Shown here one piece after another: positions 48,836 through 61,195 of a stretch of 64,000 bases of DNA; the stretch's first letter is position 1, and every line of letters begins with the position of its first letter. Both the position numbers and the translations under genes were made by a program. The stretch is taken from contig CAOLHI010002538.1 of assembly GCA_948474755.1 (NCBI GenBank), positions 62,001-126,000 on the forward strand, in the 5' to 3' direction. Source of the stretch: Ctenosaura bakeri. Taxonomy: Eukaryota; Chordata; Lepidosauria; Squamata; Iguanidae. Below the pieces are notes generated by a model. It did no database searches. It was not told the DNA's origin and worked only from the letters and a program-made list of their open reading frames with translations.

Positions 48836-51800
48836 TCAGGTCTTGACTGCCTTGGCCAATTCTCCAAAAGCTCTCAAATTTAGTATCTGATGGCACCCCC
48901 AATATGCCAAACCAGCAAGACAGAAGACTAGCAAAATTAGAAGGGCCAGAATAACAATAATAAGATGTAACATCACTTTAAAGACTCCCATTGTATTGGG
49001 GGACCAGCCAAGGGGGGACTCCCACCATGAGTGGATTCCAGTGGAAGCAATCTCTTGAGAGAGGTTTGCAGTGGCTTCACCATTGAGAGACACCACCAGG
49101 CTAGCATTGTCTCCAGATGCTTTCTTCTTTAACAACTGTTCCTTTAGGTCAAGGTGAGTGAGGAGTTTATGCAAAACATGTAAACTCAGGCAAAAGAACA
49201 CTAGGGTAACCGACTGGTATAATGATGGGAACATAACCATTTCTTGTCAGCTCCAGATCAGGACTGAGTAGTCTATGTCACAACCACTGATGGTTGTAAT
49301 GTTGCAAAAGAAGAAATTTAAGGTGGGCATCCACTGAAGGTGATGGAGTGGCAGGCTGTCCTTACACATACACATCCCTCTTCTGTTTAAACAATGGCCG
49401 AATTAGAGTTATGGGTCAGTTTGTAAGCACATTGACAGTCCTTGCACTTCAGGGGTGTGAAGCATGGATGATGGAGTTGCAGGGCATCACCCTCACAAAT
49501 ATAGCTCAGGTTTTCTCAGTGCAGACACCCTTCTATGTCATCAGTTTGCCATTTGGGTCTAAGAATTGTAGCCCATTGATTGTGGTCTTTGAAATACAAG
49601 ATGTTTCCTGAGGCTGTTTGTATTCCAAGAGGGATGATCAGATAAATGAGGAGAATCGAGTGACAGTAGCAATGAAAAGCAGCAGTTGGTTCCATCAGGG
49701 GATTTTGGTGGCATTCACAAGAGTCCACCAGCCTTCTTCTTGCACTTCCTCTTTCCTTAACTTTGGCATAATCAATTCTCTAATCTCTTTTGGAATATGT
49801 CTATCGTGGGCATGCCAAATTACTTCCCTAATAATCATCAAATTAATTGTGTGCACTTGGGTGCAAGCAAAAGTCAATAAAGTATTCCTATTACTGAAAC
49901 ACATTTCTTTTGCAAGTATTAGTGAGTTCCTCTCCATAGTTATTTCCCAATCAATAAACAGAGTGTGAAACACTGGACATGGTCTAGGGGGATAGCCGTA
50001 AACACTCGTTCATATTAGCCATTTTGGTCTTAGTGTAGTACAATTTATTTGCTAAGACCTCGACACTGGCCACATCTAATAAAGACATGCCAGCTCTGGC
50101 AGGTGCAATCCAGTCCATTCACACACTTTTTACTTTAGATGGACTTACTGGTCCAGTCCACAATTTTAACCATTCCACTCAGCCCACTTCACTGGTGCAT
50201 ATTCCGGCCATTGTGCTGAGGTGTTTAACTTGTTCAGTCCTACTCAGATCTCTTTCAAGGAGATATTTTGTTGTATTAACATTAACTCACACACATCTGA
50301 CCTTAAAACATGAAAGCCCACAATGGAGGATTCCGACTGGATCAATGTGACAGCATCCCTAAACAATGTATCAAACACTGCAGCGATTGAGTACTGATGG
50401 CTGAATTGTTTAGTGTACTTGCCTTTCTCATGAGTGAGTTTCAGGACAAGAATTCCTCTTCACTGGAAACAAATTGAATGCTGGCTTGAGTTACAAGCAG
50501 TTCAATAGAGGGTGGAATGGAATCCTTGCAGGGTATGCTTGAAGACATGCTTCTGGCCACAAAATGTGAATGTAAATTAATCCCGTCATGCCCCGTGGAG
50601 CTTGATCGAGTGGAAAAGGTTAGCCAGGTCTGCTATGCTATAGTATTTGGCACCCACTGTGATGGCAAATAAAATTTCATTCTATATGGCTACCATATGG
50701 GCAAGCAGAGGAGAAGTGGCATTGAGAAACAGAAAGTCCACCATCATGCGCCATGTTTTGCTGTCTCGTTGGAATCCTTCCTGTGTTTACTGGGGCAGGA
50801 GGCTCTCTTTCCCTGACTCCACTAACTTTTTAAATTGGGGGTCTCCATTCTAGAGGCTGGCCAAATCTAGGAGGGGAGTGTTGACAATCTTCTTTGAGTT
50901 GACATTGATGGGGCACAAGGGTGCGGTACTAGCATAGCCATCATCTTTAAGCGCTGCTTCCCTGGTGGGGCATCAGCACGGCTGTTCAACATGCTCACAT
51001 CAGAAGCATTTTTCTGATGGCCATTCCTTTGTGCTATCCATGTTGGGGCTGTTTTCTGGTGGCTGTGAGGAGCCACTTGTTTAAATGTGCAGTGGTCTTC
51101 CCATCTGAAGTTTTGCACTCATTAACAAGCCTGATAGGAAGCCAAATGGTTGCGACTTTGGCAGACGAGTCCGAGTCCATATAGATGGAAAATGGACAGT
51201 CAAGCAGCTCATATTCTAAGATGACTGTGAGGGCTTTAACCTTGGCCACCTAACTAGAGTGAGGTCATGTTGTACCTTGCAATGTGAAAGAGTCGTCCAC
51301 CTGGATAGTCTTAGGTACGTTGGAACATGGAGGGATGAACCATTGCAGAACCAGCACACAAAGTCTTGTAGTTGGGCTTTGGCAAAAGGCTCTCACCATT
51401 CTACCAGTCACTTCACATTAATGAACAGTGGAAGAGGACTTTGTTGCTGCTCTCCCGTGACTATCAGGCTGCGAAGAGCAAGAGCCTCATGTGTCTCCTT
51501 ACAATCAACCCCATGGTTTACAAGGGCAAGTGCCCACTTTATGATCTGTGCATTTGAAACCTGTCCATTCTGGATCATGCCTAACAGAATGTACTTGAAA
51601 GGAATGTACACAGTCTGCACGATGACTGACCCACCTCCCACAATGAAATCCCAGTGAGTGAGGCTCCATACCACAGACAAGAAGGTCTGTACTTGCAAGA
51701 AGGTCTATACTTTTGTTCTGCAAGCGTCAGGCCATAAGAGAGATACACAATGACTCTCTGCTTGCATGTCCGGGTGAGCAAGGGCAACACTAGGCTGTGG

Positions 51801-53640
51801 TTCAACTTGGCAAAGGCCTCCTGGTAAGTGGATCCCCATTCCCAAATGGCATCCTGCTTAAGGAGCGTTTACAGGGGACAAGCCTTCTCTGCAAACAACT
51901 CAATGAAGTCTCTGGACAAGTGGAATGTGACTAACAGAGCCCTGGGTGAGTGCATGTCCCTGGGCACAGGAAGTTTGGAGATCACCTCCATGTGCTGTGT
52001 GTCCAATGTGCATCTGTTAGTCCCCTATGAGAGTCCCAGATACTCTACCTCACCCATGACCAACTGGGCCTTCTCCAGTTTCCCCATGAACCTGGTGTCC
52101 CTGATCAGACTCAGTACTTTCCTGGCTATCTCTCTAGTCTCTTCTTCTGTTTGTTTGTGTACTGGAATGTCATCCACACAGGACTGGATATGTGGCCATG
52201 AACATGGTCTCAATTTCTCCCACATCTTGACCATGTGGGCATGAGAATTTCTAGGGCTCAAATGAATCACTGCAGGATATGCTTGAAGACATACTGCTGG
52301 CTATGGAATGTGAATGCAAATTTAAACCAATGCACCTCATGAAATTCGATCGAGTGGAAGGTGTTAGCCAAGTCTACTACACTATAGTATTTGGTGCCCA
52401 CTGCATTTCATTATATCTGGTTACCATGGTGGGAACCAGAAGAGTTGTGACATTGAGGGCACAAAAGTTGACCATCATACCCCATGTTTTCCTGTCTGCC
52501 TTAAGGATAGGCCATAGCAGGGAGATACAGATCAACTGCATGGGGGAATGACATCACATTTCAGAAAACCCTCTTTGGTCTTACAAATTCCTTCTTCAGC
52601 CTCAAATGGATATCTGTATTGTTATTGTGGACATGGTTCTCATTAAATGAGGACACAGACTTCTTTTACCAGATCACATTCTGCTTTATCCTTAATCCAG
52701 AATTCTGGAAATTCTAATGACCAAGAGTCATGGCAGCAAATGTATATATAGCCAAAATTAAAGGAGGGCCCATTGCTAAGCTGCCACAACAAGCCATTAG
52801 CCATGTCCACAGTTGGTTCTTGTCCAATTAGGAAGGTAACACCCAAATTCCATCATCATCCTTCCTATTCTCACACACCCTTATCCTAGCATGGATTTTC
52901 CCTACAATAATGGAAAGGTCTTCCCATATCTTTGTCTGGTGAGGGCCTCCTCTGTACCCTGACAGAGCAATGGTTTCAGAGATGGGCTTCCCACATGTAG
53001 CTAAATCTGGGTGCAAGACGTTCTGGGTTGCTCTGATGTCAACCAAGAGCATGGTGGGGATTTCTGTCTATGAGGTCCTAATGTCTGCCTTGACCATCAG
53101 CTATCCCCACATGTCAGGCTTCACAAAACCTTGCAAAAACTCTCTGGACTCTATGCACCCCTAGCAAGTAGAGTTCATGTTGGTGTTGGGTGGTACAATG
53201 GTATCCACAGTTTCCGTCACTGCAGCAGGGCTACTCTGCAACTTTAAGAGTGTGTCGATCAACTCAAGAGTGGGAAGTAGATGGAACAGGTCATGTCAGT
53301 TCCTGCATTTCTTAGCAGCTCCCATACATGCCTTAATTCTTAACCTGATCCCAGCCGTTGAATATCTTGGATGCCCAACTGTTGATGAGGGGTGCAGTCT
53401 GAATCCACATTGGCCTGGCCGTGCCATTGCCCTGGGTTTGAAGAGGCATCGCTTTGGCCATGGCCATTGCCATGAAGGAATTTACCACACTGATCTCTCC
53501 AATTCTGATTTTCACTGCCACCAGAGCAATCGTTCTTCCACACCCAGCTACGGCAAGGAGACAGGTTACCTGCACCTCCCCCCAGTAAGGCTGTGCAGCA
53601 TAAAGGGGCAAATCCAAAAAATGCTGATGTCTGAACATAT
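48836..53640 (-). mobile_element. Endogenous retrovirus remnant E3
   Basis: Minus strand order: gag end (53333-53677), protease (52828-53052, where DTG has become DIR), reverse transcriptase (52025-52270, with CVDDI keeping the aspartate pair), connection (51408-51700), RNase H (50867-51249, CPFSIYMDSDSSAK), env surface pieces (49516-49973) and env membrane end (48836-49240, a long hydrophobic span). Integrase is missing; at 50515-50780 a second copy of a reverse transcriptase segment (also at 52275-52510) sits out of order. No 5' LTR. Many stops; non-functional. Confidence 0.85.
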
Positions 53641-54907
53641 GGATTTTAATTAGTGTGAGATGAAGAGAATTCAACATAGATCAAACAGATTGTGTTGAAA
53701 GCACAAATGTGAAGCAATTCAGGAAAAAGGCTGACAGAATCAAGCCATGGAGATCCATCATGTTCCCAAAACCATAGTATTACCTGCAGAAAGAGAAAGA
53801 CCCTGTAAGATTCAGCCATTTTCAAAAGTGGAATTCTTTAATCCATATCTACAAACTGAAAATCAAAATTAAATGGGTAGATGCTAGTGTCAAATAAAAG
53901 GTAAAAGAAGAAAAACAGATTGTTATCAGCCTTGTTATGTGAAATAACTTATCAGACCATTAAAGTGAATACTTCCCTCACAAATCTGAAATATTCCCAA
54001 TGTTTGTAGTTCACCTTGATATAATACAATCTATTACCTTTCAATAGCCAGTGAGTTCACTAACTCATGAAAATACTGGGACAGATTCCAGCACAGTGTG
54101 AACAGACTTCCACGTGCTTCTTCCTTTAACCACAAAGTTCCAAACCACATTGTATTCCTGCTAACTGGGCAACAGCTCAGCAGTGACGCTTCAGCAGATA
54201 GAGTTGCCTACTTGTCCAAGAAACAGAATAGCTCTCCCAATGTTATGATTCTAGGACTATAGCTCAACATAAGTAGATAAGGAAGCATCGCTCAGGCAGA
54301 ATGGGTAATTTTCAAACTCTCTATACTCTGACTACAAATGAGGTGTGTATAATTTGTATATCAGCTCAGCTCATCCTTCCTTTAGAAGGCAGCTGTTGAA
54401 GAAGGAGGGGGAGGAAAACTCCCTATACCCTACCTTAGTTGTCCCTAAAGCAACCCACCAACACCAACACCAATTTTTAAAAAATTTGGCATAATTTGAA
54501 GATTATTTTTTGCTAAAAAAAAATGCCAAAACCCTCCTATAGGCACAAAAACCCTCTAGAACCTCCACTCATAGGTCCATTTTCATTGAAGTCCCACCTT
54601 AAATGTGAACAGGAAATTATGTGACATCACTTCCTGCTGAATTTTCACAGAGACTCAAAAGAAAAGGGGAAAATTTACTTGCTGAATTGGAGGTAGTGGA
54701 CTAGAGTCCATGAAACCTTAAGCTAGAATTTCTTTTCCCAGTTAGCCTCAAAGCTCTTACTAGATTTATTTATGACACATATCAGTGTAACTCCTGGTTT
54801 TGGGCAGTATGTGTAGCTTTCATAAGCTGTGAATTCTTGTTAGATCCAGTAGTGTATGCACACTGCACAATTATAGCAGCTGAAGAATACTTTAACCTCC
54901 ATGGCAC

Positions 54908-55788
54908 TGTTACCATGGTTCTGTCATGCCTGGTGATAGCATGAGATATCTAGTGCTATCAAACTTATTTGGCCTTTACTTGACCTTTTTCCACCACCCT
55001 GCTCCACGTGTTTGCAAGGGCCACCGGACAAGCACGTAAACAGGCGTGGCCATTAATGGTTGGACATTCCAATTCCCACTTAGGCAGGCAGATTAATGCC
55101 ACTCCGTTGCTTCAGGGACCATTTCTTGCAGACACACCTTGCTTAAGCGTGACTCTACACAAAGACACACGGTCAAGAGCTGCCACTTTCTTTATGCTGA
55201 GCCATGTCATCCAGCGCTAAGCTACTCATGTAAAACCTGACCTTTTCCAGTGCTTTTGTCCCGCTCCAAACTTCCTTTGTTCTCACTGAGCATGGCATGG
55301 CCTGTAGGCACAATCCATCCTATAAAAGAACCCCTGATTCCAAGTGCCCCTCAGATCACTCGCTTGGACCACCTCGGATTGCTCCTGAGTTCCATCCAAC
55401 CTTGCTGTCAGTTTGTCCAGAGAGCTCCCCTCAGCGAAGCGCGCTGAGCTTTCTTCCCTACAATCCTCCGCTTTTCTCCAGGACTACAAGAAAAGGTGTC
55501 GTATCACCCATTTCCCCCGAAAATGATTATTTCTAATTTCTAGTTAGCTGTGTGCTTGTGGTGTCTTTTCTGTTGTTTGTTCTTTAATAAAACTATCATT
55601 TTTACTATTTTTAAACCGCACCTGACTACTTTTCTGATCTGACACTGTATACATTGGGTGGCAAGATCCCAGCTAAAGTTACCCTGCCCCTTGCTAGCTT
55701 AAGAGAGTGCTTGAGTTAATTTCCCCATCTTGCTTTTTATTTGGTTATTTGGGCATTCCTCTCGGGATCCCCACAATACAGGGTAACA
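54908..55788 (+). mobile_element. Solo LTR with GCAC TSD
   Basis: TGTTACCATGG at the start and ATACAGGGTAACA at the end, flanked by GCAC at 54904-54907 and 55789-55792. U2 shows the empty site (CATGGCACCAACCTATGG at 37253). TTTAATAAAAC at about 55582. About 2.1 kb beyond the likely 3' end of gene C. Confidence 0.9.
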
Positions 55789-55844
55789 GCACCAACCTAT
55801 GGAATCCAAGGTTTTGTAGTGTCATGAACTACTCAAAGAGCTGA

Positions 55845-56050
55845 GAGTGGCGTAATGGTTTGAATCTTGAAACAAAATTATGGGGGATCAGGGTTCAGCC
55901 ATAGAAACAAAGTTGGATGACTTTGGGCAAGTGACACTCTTTCGGCCTTAGAGGAAGGCAACAGCAAACCTCCTCTGAATAAATTTTGCCAAGAAAACCT
56001 TATGATAGCATTGCCATAAGACAAAGTTGATTTACAAGAATAACAATTAG
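55845..56050 (+). mobile_element. tRNA-derived SINE (U3 copy)
   Basis: Orthologous to 2247-2459 by position and flank: GGCGTAATGGTTTGAATC, then TTTGGGCAAGTGACACTC and AGCATTGCCATAAGAC. Confidence 0.65.
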
Positions 56051-56302
56051 ATACTTAAATTCTCAAGCAGATCCCATCAACTATAGTGTTATAATTTGCT
56101 GGCACAGCATTGTATGTACAAAACTACAGATTCCAGGATTAAACAGGATGAAATCATAGGTAGTTAAAGTGGTATCAAAATGCAATAATTGTGTACTTTC
56201 AATACTCCTGAAGGCTCTTCTCATTTTGGATGGATAAAACAAACAAAGAGATAAAATAAGCCAAACAAACAAGAAGACAGTATTTCTCTATAAGATTCTT
56301 AC

Positions 56303-58634
56303 TTATTGCCTTCTGCAGCACACAACACCAAAACCGCCACATGTGCCAATGGATACAAAGTTGGGGGGGCAACGGCGACGACTGCATATGCCACCAGCAC
56401 GGCGACATTGCATAGGATTTGTTATCCAGGAGAATGCTGGAAGTAAAGAAAGAGCTGATTGATATTTTCATTACACAAAAGTCACTTCTCTTAGCATCAT
56501 TGCTTTTTCTAACAGCAGCTTGAGTCATTTTCAGAAGTTCATCTGGGGCAGATGTAGGAGTGCCGGGATGTAATTCTTCAATAATCTCGTTCTCAAAAAA
56601 AGCAATGAAAAATTTAGAATCATAGAGGTGGAAGAGACCACAGAGGCCATCCAGTCTAACCCCCTGCCATGCAGGAACACACATCAAGGTACTTTAGCAA
56701 TTTTCTTCCCTGTGCAAGAAAGCTTTCAAAAACTATGCCACCTTTGAAGACCACCTACAGATCAGGACTTAGTCTGTGCAAATTTTGCACATTTTTTGGC
56801 ACACAATCAGCAGGAAACAGCATTTTCTGTCCAGAAAAAAGCAATTTCTGTGCAGAAAATGTTGCTCCTTATGGAGAAAAAAAGCACATGTGACATTGTG
56901 CAGAATTAGTCCCCAACTGCAAAGATTCTTATCAGTGAGAGGGTCTTCTCAATACTCGGAAAACATGTTTTGACTATTTTTCAACTATTTTCAAACCTTT
57001 TTCCCATCCATACAAAGAGGACCTTCTTTATGGTGGCTAGTTAAGAGGACTTTTTAAATATTTTACTGCATGAAAATGATGAAAATGTTTAAAAAATTAA
57101 TAGGTCCTTTAACAGGATAACTGATTTAATTAGTATTATAAGATGGAATATTTAATGATTTTTCAGCTGAAGTTTTAATCTTTCAGAAATCACCTTCCAT
57201 CCCAACCTTAGAAAAAAGGCCGGATAGATCTCAAATACCAGGGCATCAAAAGGCGGAAGTTTCCTGTATCTGAGGATTTACTCTCTTGCCTCTTCCAAAT
57301 TAAGGAAAAATTCTATTAATTTGATGGGGTTTTCACTCTTTCATCTGTTCTTCTCATCTACAGAGGCTCACTTGGAATTGCTTGCATGTGTGCACCGCTT
57401 GCAAAGACTGCTGTGGGGAGTACTTAGCTGGTTGAGAGGTCTGCAAGCAGCACATGTGTGGTCAGTCCAAAATGAGCTTCTGTACATCCTTCACGTTCCC
57501 TAAAGTATGGTACACGGTTCCCGCTTTTCAACCAGTTCTGTTTTCTGACAGGGCTCTGGTTCCTAACATGTCAGATAAGTGGAGGAAGTCTGTAAATAAT
57601 ACTCTACTCAGGAGTAACATGAAATGGTGATTCTTGTGGAATTCCATTTATGCAACCAGGAAACAGATTCTCTCCATTGTATAATAGCCCCCCAAAAGTA
57701 CAGCTGCATGTCTAAGTGAACTTACACAAATGTAGAACACCAACAGGATCCTGACACATGTATTTATACCACTGAGCAACAAAATCTGAGACTTATGGGT
57801 ATGTCTCTGCCAAGGGCTTAGTCGTCCATCTCAACAGTGATGGTGAGCTTAACAGTACTTATTTCATTATTTTTTTTAGCTTATCTTTCTCCATAAATGG
57901 GTCTCAAAGCACATAACTTAGGACAGTATATATTTATACATATTGATGAAAGGATGCATCTCTTAATGGTGTGGGCCTTCAAAGCTATCTTTAAGCAAGA
58001 TGACCCAAAAATGAGGTGATGTCAGCAGCAAAGATGTCTGGAGCAAAACCATGAAAGAACACTTGGTTCTAAGAATTCCAGGGTCCAGAAATGAGTTAGG
58101 ACTTCCATGGATTAGAGGATCCTTATCAATAAAAGGAGTACAACCACAGAACCATAAAGTTGGAAGGGAATTCAAGGACCATCTCATCCAACACCTGGCA
58201 TGCAAAAATACATAGCTTAAGTACTCCTGAGAGGTGATCACCTAATGTTTGCATAAGGTCCTCCAAGAAGGAGAGTCTACCACACTCCATGGAAATCCAT
58301 TACATTTATTCTCAGGAAGTTCTTCTTAATGTTTAGATGGAATCCCTTTTCTTGGAGTTTGGATCCATTGTTTTGTGCCCTTGCCTCTGAAGCAACAGAA
58401 GAGAACTTTATCTAATATACAACATTGCTTCAGATATTTAAAGTTGGAGGTTGAGTCACCTCCCAGTCTTATCTTCCGCAGGCTAAACACACCCACCTCC
58501 CTAAACCCTAAACAGAAACGCTAGATCCACCCTTCCTCACATTTCCCACTTAGCCAAAGTTTACAGGATACTTTACCTGGAACAACCATCAACACCAAGA
58601 ACAGAAAAGCTGAAAAGATGCTGAAGACCTTCAT
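56303..58634 (-). CDS. Beta-defensin gene C, two coding exons
   Basis: Third intact paralogue. Exon 1 is 58577-58634 (19-residue signal beginning MKVFSIF, phase 1, donor GTAAAG). Exon 2 is 56303-56436, after TTTACTTCCAG. The product is 63 residues with C-x6-C-x4-C-x9-C-x6-CC. It is the most basic of the three: CRRAGGIC, CSRRRC and CCRRQ give seven arginines and no acidic residue after the signal. Its exon 2 ends CAATAAGTAAGA, so the upstream GT donor possible in A and B is gone while the TAA stop and the GTAAGA just after it are kept. The 2.1 kb intron is the shortest because the CR1, LTR and hAT insertions of A and B are absent; it has a 75 bp CR1 scrap at 56616-56690. Confidence 0.9.
56616..56690 (-). 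mobile_element. Short CR1 tail in intron of defensin C
   Basis: AGAATCATAGAGGTGGAAGAG to CATGCAGGAACAC, a 75 bp CR1 3' end absent from A and B. Confidence 0.75.
58144..58500 (-). mobile_element. Old CR1 fragment near exon 1 (U3)
   Basis: Same ancestral insertion as 6946-7318 and 39983-40345. Confidence 0.8.
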
Positions 58635-58732
58635 GACTGAAAAACAGGGCTGCTTTTAAGGAGCTGCCAAGATGAAGAGACAACCAATAGAAGGTTATCT
58701 GAAGAGCTGGAGAAATGACTATAAGCTCCTAG

Positions 58733-58741
58733 TATATATAG
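58733..58741 (-). promoter_or_regulatory. TATA box of beta-defensin C
   Basis: Minus-strand TATATATAC-type box 99 bp upstream of the ATG at 58634, with the same upstream ATTGTGTCACAGG block as genes A and B. Confidence 0.65.
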
Positions 58742-58995
58742 GACAATTCTATGATTGTGTCACAGGCTATGAACACTTGTAGGTGTTGGTTGATGTTTCC
58801 TTGCAATTTGTGCACAGTAATAATTGCTATGCAGAGAGATTGCTATTCAGTTGGGAAAAGATCTCCAGGAAGCTGTAGCCGAAACAAAATGTCCATTAAT
58901 GGCAGGAAACTGTCCAGAGCAGGTATGTGAATGGAGTGTAATCGGGACATTGTTAAAGGACACATTCCTAAGTGGAAAAAAATGAAATGTGCAAA

Positions 58996-59140
58996 TGAGG
59001 AATCCAGGGGAATTAGCAGACTACAGGCTAAATGTGAGTGAACCGGATGATGCAGCGACCAAAAAGCCAATCCCCTTCTGAGCTGCCTCAACACCAGCAT
59101 CATGTCCTGACTGAGGGACGTAGAAGTTCTACTCTACTTC
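58996..59140 (+). mobile_element. CR1 scrap upstream of gene C
   Basis: GACTACAGGCTAAATGTGAG, then AAAAAGCCAATCCCCTTCTG; counterpart of 40829-40985. Confidence 0.65.
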
Positions 59141-59228
59141 AATGGCTGCAAACTGATTTCCATGTGCAAAAGTAGTTTGCACTCAATTATCCCTCAGAAA
59201 GAGGGAGAGGTGGCCTAAATACCCTAGA

Positions 59229-59324
59229 GGCACCAGATCCCAGCTTATCTTGGAAACTAAACCGGATCAACTCTAGTTAGTTTTTGCATGGGAGACCACC
59301 AACCAATATCAGGTGCTGTAGGCT
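59229..59324 (+). repeat. 5S rRNA-derived repeat, U3
   Basis: CTTGGAAACTAAACCGGATC, GCATGGGAGACCACC and GGTGCTGTAGGCT. Confidence 0.7.
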
Positions 59325-59856
59325 ATACCAACAGCTTTCAAATTGACATTGAAACCTATAGTGAATTCACTATTACATTGACATGGTAAGCAACAGCCTC
59401 CACTGTCTGGATACTTCTATTAAACCATAACTTTCATATCATAACTATTTCTGCAAATGAAGGTGTATTCTCTCATACCTTTCCAGCTGCAAAATATATT
59501 GTGCATTTAACATTTTTTAGAAAGTAATAAGATTTCATAAAGTACCAATTAATGTTATTTGAAATGTGGTGGTAGAGAGGAGTTCTGTGGAAACCACAGA
59601 TTGCCAAAAAAGATAAATGAATGGGTCCCAGATTTGATCAAGCCTGAACTCTTCCTGGAAACCAGAATGACCAAACCGAAACTGTCATAGTTTGACCATA
59701 TAACAAGCTGAAATGACTCCTTAGAAAAGTTGATAATACTTTGTAAAGTGAGAGGCAGTGGAAAAAGAAGAAGGCCACATTACAGTTGGACAGTCTCAAT
59801 CCAGAACACTACAGCCCTGAGCCAGTAAGATCCTGAAAAGGAAGGTCCTTTGGTTC

Positions 59857-60036
59857 ATAGCAATAGCAGTTACATTTACAGACAACTTATCAGTGCTAAG
59901 CACTTCCAAGCAATTTACAATGTATAAGTTAATTGCCCCCAACAAACTGGGTACTAATTTTACGAAGGATGGAAGGATGAGTCAACCTAGAGCCCTGGAG
60001 GATCAAAATCACAATGTTGTGGCTGCAGTAGCATTC
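59857..60036 (-). mobile_element. Sauria-type SINE, short-tail form
   Basis: Reverse of the 30953 form: TAGCAATAGCAGTTACATTT at the left, then CAAACTGGGTACTAATTTTA and GGATGAGTCAACCTAGAGCC. Confidence 0.65.
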
Positions 60037-61195
60037 ATAGCATCACCATAAGTGAAAGTCAACTTGAATACTTGTAACAGTGATTGAACCGTGATCCATT
60101 ACAGCAGGGACGAGTGATTGCCAAGGTATAGTACGTTTTCATGGGACCTTAGATGACTAAACCTATCACCATTCCACATCCTACCCCATATCAATAATTT
60201 TTTTAAAAAATGCAGATAATACTTTTATTCCAAGCAAGTCTCCATGCTATGGGAGACCAGCCCTCTGGATTACTTTAGACCTAGAACAAACTTTTTTACA
60301 TATAAATAAAGTGAAATGAAATAACCAAAGAGACCAAAAACATAGGAAAATGGCTCCAAATCTTTTTAAAAGAAGGAAAAATTGAAATTGTAGCAAGTTA
60401 GAGACCACTGGAGACCTTAAAACGGACTTGACAATCACATGTTGCCCGTGGATTCAGGACTCACCAAAGGGAAATGTAGCCAGGTCGGCCAGGATAATTA
60501 CTTAAAAAAATGTTTTAGGCATCCAGTTGTTAGTCAATTTCAACAAAAGGAAAGGCAGCAAAATACCTTTAGGTGTGACTAGTCGCCACATGAAATTTGC
60601 ATTCTCACTGATCAGGCGCCTAGCAATACGTGCCCAGGGAAATGTTTCAAGGAAGCCAAACCGAAATCAACTATAGACACATTTTGAAGACAAACGCATC
60701 TGTGTTGCAAGGGTTGGGCTGATGCCAAAGAAACCTGATAATCTGGTGCATTTATTGGCAGGAGTGCAAGCCCACAGGGATGCATAGCAGCTATGCATGT
60801 TTCAGTTGCTGAGCTAAGCAATTTAGAAAAGCCTCTCAGGCTTCCCATGTTGTATACTGTATGCAGCGAGGGTGCGGCAGCTTCAAAGTTTGCCTGTTTT
60901 TCCTGAAAGTATCTTTGTAGTATTCAGTAGAAGGTTTCTCTCCCTGCTCCACTACAGCCAATACAGGTCTCTCTTACAAACACAAGCGTACACACACATA
61001 CACACAGAACTATTGGTTGCTAAGAAATAAAAATGAGAGAGCTTTTAATCATGGTAAAACTAAACTAAAACTAAATCATGGTAAAACTAAAAAGCTTGTT
61101 TACCCTTAGAAAGAAAAAAATTGTCCAGTCCAAAAAATGAATACAAAATATATGAATTAGGAAAGCATACATACAAGTCTCTTTATATACATATA
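60037..61195. other. Non-coding U3 backbone up to the inversion
   Basis: Matches 11850-12010, 14900-15300 and 15640-16010 of U1. No gene seen. Confidence 0.5.

Larger units (their letters stand above)
54180..61195. repeat. Defensin duplicon U3
   Basis: This block carries gene C and is the least interrupted of the units. It is continuous across 54565, where U1 carries a 1.2 kb element and U2 a 1.9 kb compound LTR, so it acts as an empty-site reference. It has its own solo LTR at 54908-55788. The right end, about 61195, abuts the inverted unit U4. Confidence 0.75.
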
